Positions 59,300 to 64,000 of a stretch of 64,000 nt of DNA are shown one piece after another; position 1 is the first letter of the stretch; every line of letters begins with the position of its first letter. The stretch is from Clavelina lepadiformis (taxonomy: Eukaryota; Chordata; Ascidiacea; Aplousobranchia; Clavelinidae). The notes under the pieces are model-generated. The model saw only the letters and a list, made by a program, of their open reading frames with translations, did no database searches and was not told the origin of the DNA. The DNA lies in contig NC_135246.1 in the NCBI RefSeq assembly GCF_947623445.1, positions 19,464,288 to 19,528,287 of the forward strand, in the 5' to 3' direction. The position numbers and the translations under genes were made by a program.

Positions 59300-61908
59300 C
59301 TTCTTGTAAATAGACTGGTCTTTTCCCAGTCAGACCATTCATTCTCACACTTTTTTTCATTATGAATTTATGCAACTCAATTGCATTATGACGTCATAAT
59401 AGAAATTGTTAGCCATCAAGACACCAAGGTCAAGCAATAGATTGTAAGAATGTTTTGTCAAAATGCTATTTCCAGGTCTTTGTCTTTGTAGAAAAGTTTT
59501 TTAGAACATCAGTGACTGTTTTACGGTAAGTACCGGTATTTCATGCAGCCCGTTGTTAAAGATAGACGGTTGGGTTAAGAGAACGTACGATTTTTTCCGG
59601 TGAAATAATGACAGTTTTTCCAAAAATACAAAATCACAAGCAATGCATAGGTTAACTAGTGGGGCATATACAAAGTCCACGTCAGAACTAGGAATTATTA
59701 CATCATAATTTCTTCCCTTTCCGTCTCTATATGGGCAATAGGGCATAGTCTTCACAAACAGATGTGCAATTGCATACTTGACTCGAATAATTGACAATGC
59801 AGATTGCAGACCATCAGTGCAACGTGGTTGTTTTCAAGTTAGTGGCTTTATTTGGGCCTTGCAAAAAGCATCGGCAATTTGCAAAAAAGTGATTCTTCAT
59901 CGAATACGGTTTTGCATTCAGCTATGTTCTTTAGACCACGAAGCTAGACACGTAACCAACGCACGGTCATGCTCTATCATTCGAGTAACCTGTAGCGCTG
60001 CTAGCGGCCCACGTGGTAATAAGTAAACGTGCCGGCTGCACGTTGTATAGTGACATCACAAACGTGTAGATCAATTGCAGCATTCAGGGAAAGTTTATTG
60101 ATGTTTTAGAGATTTTGTTGAGAAATTGTTCCAGTATTAGATGGAAAGCATTGCTGATAGAAGCTGTTGGTGGTAAAAAAGTTGATTTTTTTAAATGTAA
60201 ATTAAATCAATTTGCTTAGTAACAGCCGAATGACAGATTGTTTTGAATTTTTGCAAAATTGTTGTGTGCAAAAGTGTACACAAGCACCCTGCGTGGTTTT
60301 ATGCACGTAGTTAGGTCTTAAAAATTCTGATGTAATCTGGCTGCAGCATTTTACACTTGAGTTTTACTTTGCAAAAAGTGAGGTTTCTTGCATGAAGAAC
60401 TTGGCTGTGACTAGTGAGGCTGGGTATGGGCTTTGCATATTTTTACTTTGCTTTTTGAACCTAAATAACTACAAGTAACTGTATAAACAGGGCGTAATTA
60501 GCCACGTTTGGAGCTGCTACATGTACCGGACGCTTTCGAATGCAAAAAAGGTAAAGATGTTTGTCGTCACAAAATTTTCACAATAGCTTGGTATTTTTAA
60601 GAGTTTAGACATGTATGATATTGTTGTGACCGCCATTGCAAATCCTAATTGGTCATTATCATTAATTTTTATTCTATTTATCTAGACTAGATGTTTGGAC
60701 ATTGCAAGCAATTGATTAGTGCGCACTGTACGCTTCGTCAAACTTATGCAATGACTAGACTGACGATTTGCACAATATCATGACGATGACTGGCCAATGC
60801 CCACTTAAAATGATAAACGAAATTTCAGCGGCTAGCCAGCTAAAGGCACGACTTCATAAACATTATTTCTTGGAATGCTGTAAAAATGACGCAAGGCCGC
60901 ATTGGCGATAAACAAGTCCAATGCTTCCGCCCGATCATGCGCTCGATGCGTGATCAGGTTTAAACACGGTCACTCGCTGACACACCCCCTCCTCATAGAC
61001 ATCAGGCGAAACAATTGATAAGATTGTGTAGTAATAGCCACAACCACAACACATCGTCCATGCTCCATGAAAGAAACACTTCGAGTTGTTTTTCTAAATA
61101 AAATACCGCGCTGTTTTTCTCGAAGCTTCCTCATAATGAAAGAGAAAAAGCTTCTCCTAGGGAGCGAAACGGCGCATGTCAATTGGATAAAAGGGACTGG
61201 AAGAAGATAAAAGAAGAAAGACGCAGAAAAATTGCAGATAGTCGAGGGTTGGTTTGTAACCGACGTAAACAACTTGTCGACGGCATGGTCTTCACAGCAG
61301 CAGTATTGAAGAATGTGGGAACTGACAGGGTTTGCAATGCTGGGGTTTTTGCGTTCAGGGATCATAAAATTTGTGGTTTACAAGTTGTTGTTGAGGTTTA
61401 ACGAAAAGTTTTCTGGTGTATGCATAAACTTGGCTGTTAGTTTGTGGTTTGAGTAAATGGTGGTATTTCCGTTGTAGTTGTAGGTTTAACTTTGCAGTCA
61501 GAATGTTCTGCATTATTTTTTGATGAATTGCGACAGTCTAGAATCTAGAATGTAGATCATTAAGCAATTAATCGCTTATTTTGTTCGAATTACGGCTTCA
61601 TTAAAATAGGTTACCGATAGTAGTCTATGTCCAGTGCAGATATTTTTATTTCAAAGCATCATTTACTTAAGATGTTTTAGCCTAACACTTAGAAGCCCAG
61701 CATATTATACGTTGGAAGTTTGATTGTGCAGTTACTTGTACACATGTGATTTGTGAAACTAACAAACTAAGACTTTAATTTTGCATATTTTTGCAGAATG
61801 TTTGATGTAGCAAAAATTTGTTGCTGGTTTGACCTGTAGAAATTAATTGGTCTCTTAGATTGACACATTAGTAAAAATTGGAGTTAATGCGAAGAATACA
61901 AGTCAAAT
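59300..61908. other. Intergenic between the membrane protein and headcase
   Basis: No gene recognised. 59545-59600 (GCAGCCCGTTGTTAAAGATA) matches sequence at 19207-19250 and, inverted, near 8030-8080, so a dispersed repeat is present. Open frames near 59501-60026 and 60970-61401 lack recognisable domains. The last few hundred bases should contain the headcase promoter. Confidence 0.5.
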
Positions 61909-62953
61909 ATGGCTGGAAAACGAAATCGTAAAGATAGTGACCGATCTGCTGGCAGTGGATGCAGCTCTGGTGTGCCTCCTGGTGATGATTCTCCTTGTGG
62001 AGGTTTGTTTCCGGAGACAGTTTTTGTAATTTTTTATTTAATGGTTGGTTTTAATGTGAATGGAATAGAATTGTTTTGCTCTTGAATGTGTGGGTCATGC
62101 AAGCTTCAGTTTGCAGAGTTGTCTGTTCATTGCATTAGAGTGTGAGCATTTTTTTATGTGATTCAAATACCATCGTCGCTAGAATCACAAGAATGCTTAG
62201 GCTTAGTGCACGAACTGCCTGTAATTTGCAATTCTATTTAAACAAGTAGTTACTTCAATCTGCCCCAGCTATAAATCATTTTGTCTGCAGGAGCATGTTC
62301 AAGCAGTAGCTCGGGATCACTGGGTAGTGACAGTGGGGATACCCTTATGAGAACCTGCTGCTTCCCTATGGGATGCCCTTTTGGGGAAGACGCTGAGGCC
62401 CCCGAACATTTGGTGAGTTTTCCCTAAATGCACCTGAATTTTGAAATGTGTGAATGTTGATTGCAGCATTAGGTGCTTTTGGAGACCAAAACAGTCTACA
62501 TTAAATGTCATTGATTGTCTCAAAATTCCGCGGCTACAGCAGAAAAGTAGCCGCTTTTAAAAGTTCTGGTCTCCTAAATTTTTTAACAGTCGCTAAAGCC
62601 AAGCTTTAAAAATGGCCAGTTGCATTGATGAAATGGTAATATATTTTCGCAATTAGGGCGTCGTGATGTTTGTTGACACAACAATTGTGTGAACTGGTTC
62701 AACAATTGGCTGAGCTACTTTGTACAGAAGTTGTGACATCAAAATATGCGTTTAGTCCTGTGGGAATGTGTTCTTATTTATATTGTTGTGTATGTAGTAT
62801 CAATGATAAAGGCACCAAAATTTAACAAGCTTTAAATTTTTCAGATGGTGAAAGTGATATGCACTTACGATGCATGTCCTACAAGCCAGTACATGCATGC
62901 AGAGTGCTTCACACACTGGGAGGACGGACTACTAAGCTACCTCCGATCTCACG
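61909..62953 (+). CDS. HECA: Headcase (HECA) homologue, N-terminal part
   Basis: Three exons in the window: 61909-62002, 62291-62412, 62845-62953, phases consistent; the gene runs on past the window end. After a low-complexity Gly/Ser N-terminus (MAGKRNRKDSDRSAGSGCSS) comes a Cys/His-rich block: TCCFPMGCPFGEDAEAPEHL, then VKVICTYDACPTSQYMHAEC and FTHWEDGLLSYLRSHG. This matches the conserved headcase zinc-binding region (C...C..YMH..CF..WE). Headcase with UNK is a translational regulator controlling growth and imaginal/neuronal differentiation in flies; HECA is the vertebrate orthologue. The last visible exon ends in phase 1 with a GTAAGC donor. Confidence 0.9.
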
Positions 62954-64000
62954 GTAAGCTTCTTAGATTAGACTTGAAATGAAAGTTAAAACCACACGAT
63001 TCCACTGAATAACACTTGCAAAAGTGGATTATGATATTACAGTTGGAAATGCAGAAATGAATTCCAAGTTTACATTTGTGAATAGTTAATTGCTGGGTGT
63101 GCCTATGGATAAGTGTATGTTGCAATGACTGATTGTCACAGCAAAGCGTCTTATTAAGGCGTTTAAAGTTATTTCTATGCCATATAAGGCAACAAATTTA
63201 GCTTGTCTTTGCGGCAATCGAATGGCCTTTAATCGTCTTATTATATTTTTGATATATGTCAGTGGTGGGCACAATAACAAGTGTATGGCGTACGTGGGCG
63301 TCGCTCAAGTTTTAAATGGCTACTGGCGTAAAAATTTCTGGGATAATTTATTGGCGTCTTGTAGCTACGTGATCATGTGCACACTGTGCGACGGCTATTG
63401 CATCATTCCCAGTAAGCTCGCCGAACAATTAATTATGATGTCATAGAGACGCTGTCGATTCAGGAAGGGAACAGTTTGTTAGCGCAATCTGTGTTCGCTG
63501 CGAACGACAAATTCGATAGCAATCAATTACTTTTGTTAATGTGTTCGTGTTGCTTTGATTTTCCCGGAACACGTTGTAGTAACCGAATACCTGTCGTAAC
63601 GTACAGAACGGCGAGTCCACCAAGTATTACATCATAGTTACGTAATGAGCATCGTGAGATAAGCTAGCTTGGTATGCCGGGCACGTGTCGGGCGTCCAGT
63701 TGTAGAATCCGCGATAGTCGTGGCAGGCAACGAAAACGAGTTTAAATTCAACGTATCAGGAAATTTTAACGACATTTTGACGACGGGAGCATCAATTTTC
63801 GTTTAAGTAGCTTCGTTGTGAGTGGACCTTTGAAAGGTCAGTATATGTCCGTTGCAATTGCATTCAGAATATATGAGGCATCGTTAAAACTTGTTGTTTC
63901 AATCGCGCTTCTGGTTTAAGGCTGGCATCTGAACTTGATTGAACTCGATGTTTTCGACGTCAGCTTAATAGTTTCAAATCTTTTAAAACAAAAGTATTAA
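62954..64000. other. Headcase intron 3 (continues beyond window)
   Basis: Follows the GTAAGC donor at 62954. An 89-codon open frame at 63177-63446 has no splice signals fitting the gene and no recognised domain. No further headcase exon was found before the window end. Confidence 0.6.

Noticed and set aside
1-64000. CRISPR arrays, bacterial operons, rRNA genes
   Set aside because: None seen; the window is eukaryotic with spliced genes.

Overview
The window looks like a piece of an ascidian tunicate nuclear genome, most likely Ciona or a close relative. The DNA is AT-rich, genes are compact with many short phase-conserved introns, and the coding repertoire is chordate/metazoan: M13 neprilysin, BAAT/ACOT thioesterase, SLC13, PPM1, LIN7, Rab32/38 and headcase. 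tRNA-derived SINEs and small palindromic DNA elements are scattered throughout. The species call is inference from gene content and style; no search was possible.

Layout. 1-2058 is the 3' flank of an M13 peptidase gene, whose 18 coding exons run on the minus strand from 7229 to 2059 (841 residues, in frame across all junctions). 7230-8880 is its 5' flank. 11301-13518 (+) is a five-exon acyl-CoA thioesterase/BAAT gene. 14356-20486 is a rearranged region made from a neprilysin 3' end with its flank, then a neprilysin 5' flank with exons 1-2, interrupted by two insertions. One insertion carries an interrupted XPG-like/CXC-domain reading frame. 22365-24401 (-) is a second thioesterase with the same exon structure. 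26774-30049 (-) is a complete 11-exon SLC13 transporter. 34966-36655 (-) is a PPM1A/B protein phosphatase. 44485-48314 (-) is LIN7. 55473-57730 (-) is Rab32/38. 58178-59299 (-) is an unrecognised single-exon membrane protein. 61909-62953 (+) is the 5' part of headcase, which continues past the window end.

The left 25 kb is the unusual part. Two inverted block pairs (1-920 with 14450-15380, and about 6850-8880 with 15910-20475), an inverted pair of thioesterase genes and several smaller repeats all interleave. The simplest reading is a former neprilysin/thioesterase cluster, broken and inverted several times, with dispersed repeats sitting at the breakpoints. From 26 kb onward the genes are ordinary, separated or interrupted by small non-autonomous DNA elements, several with clear target-site duplications.

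Functionally the genes are not one pathway. The two thioesterases end in PKL and AKL, resembling peroxisomal targeting signals. The neprilysin has a signal peptide and should be secreted. LIN7 (polarity scaffold), Rab32/38 (lysosome-related organelle trafficking), PPM1 (Ser/Thr dephosphorylation) and headcase are general cell-biology genes.
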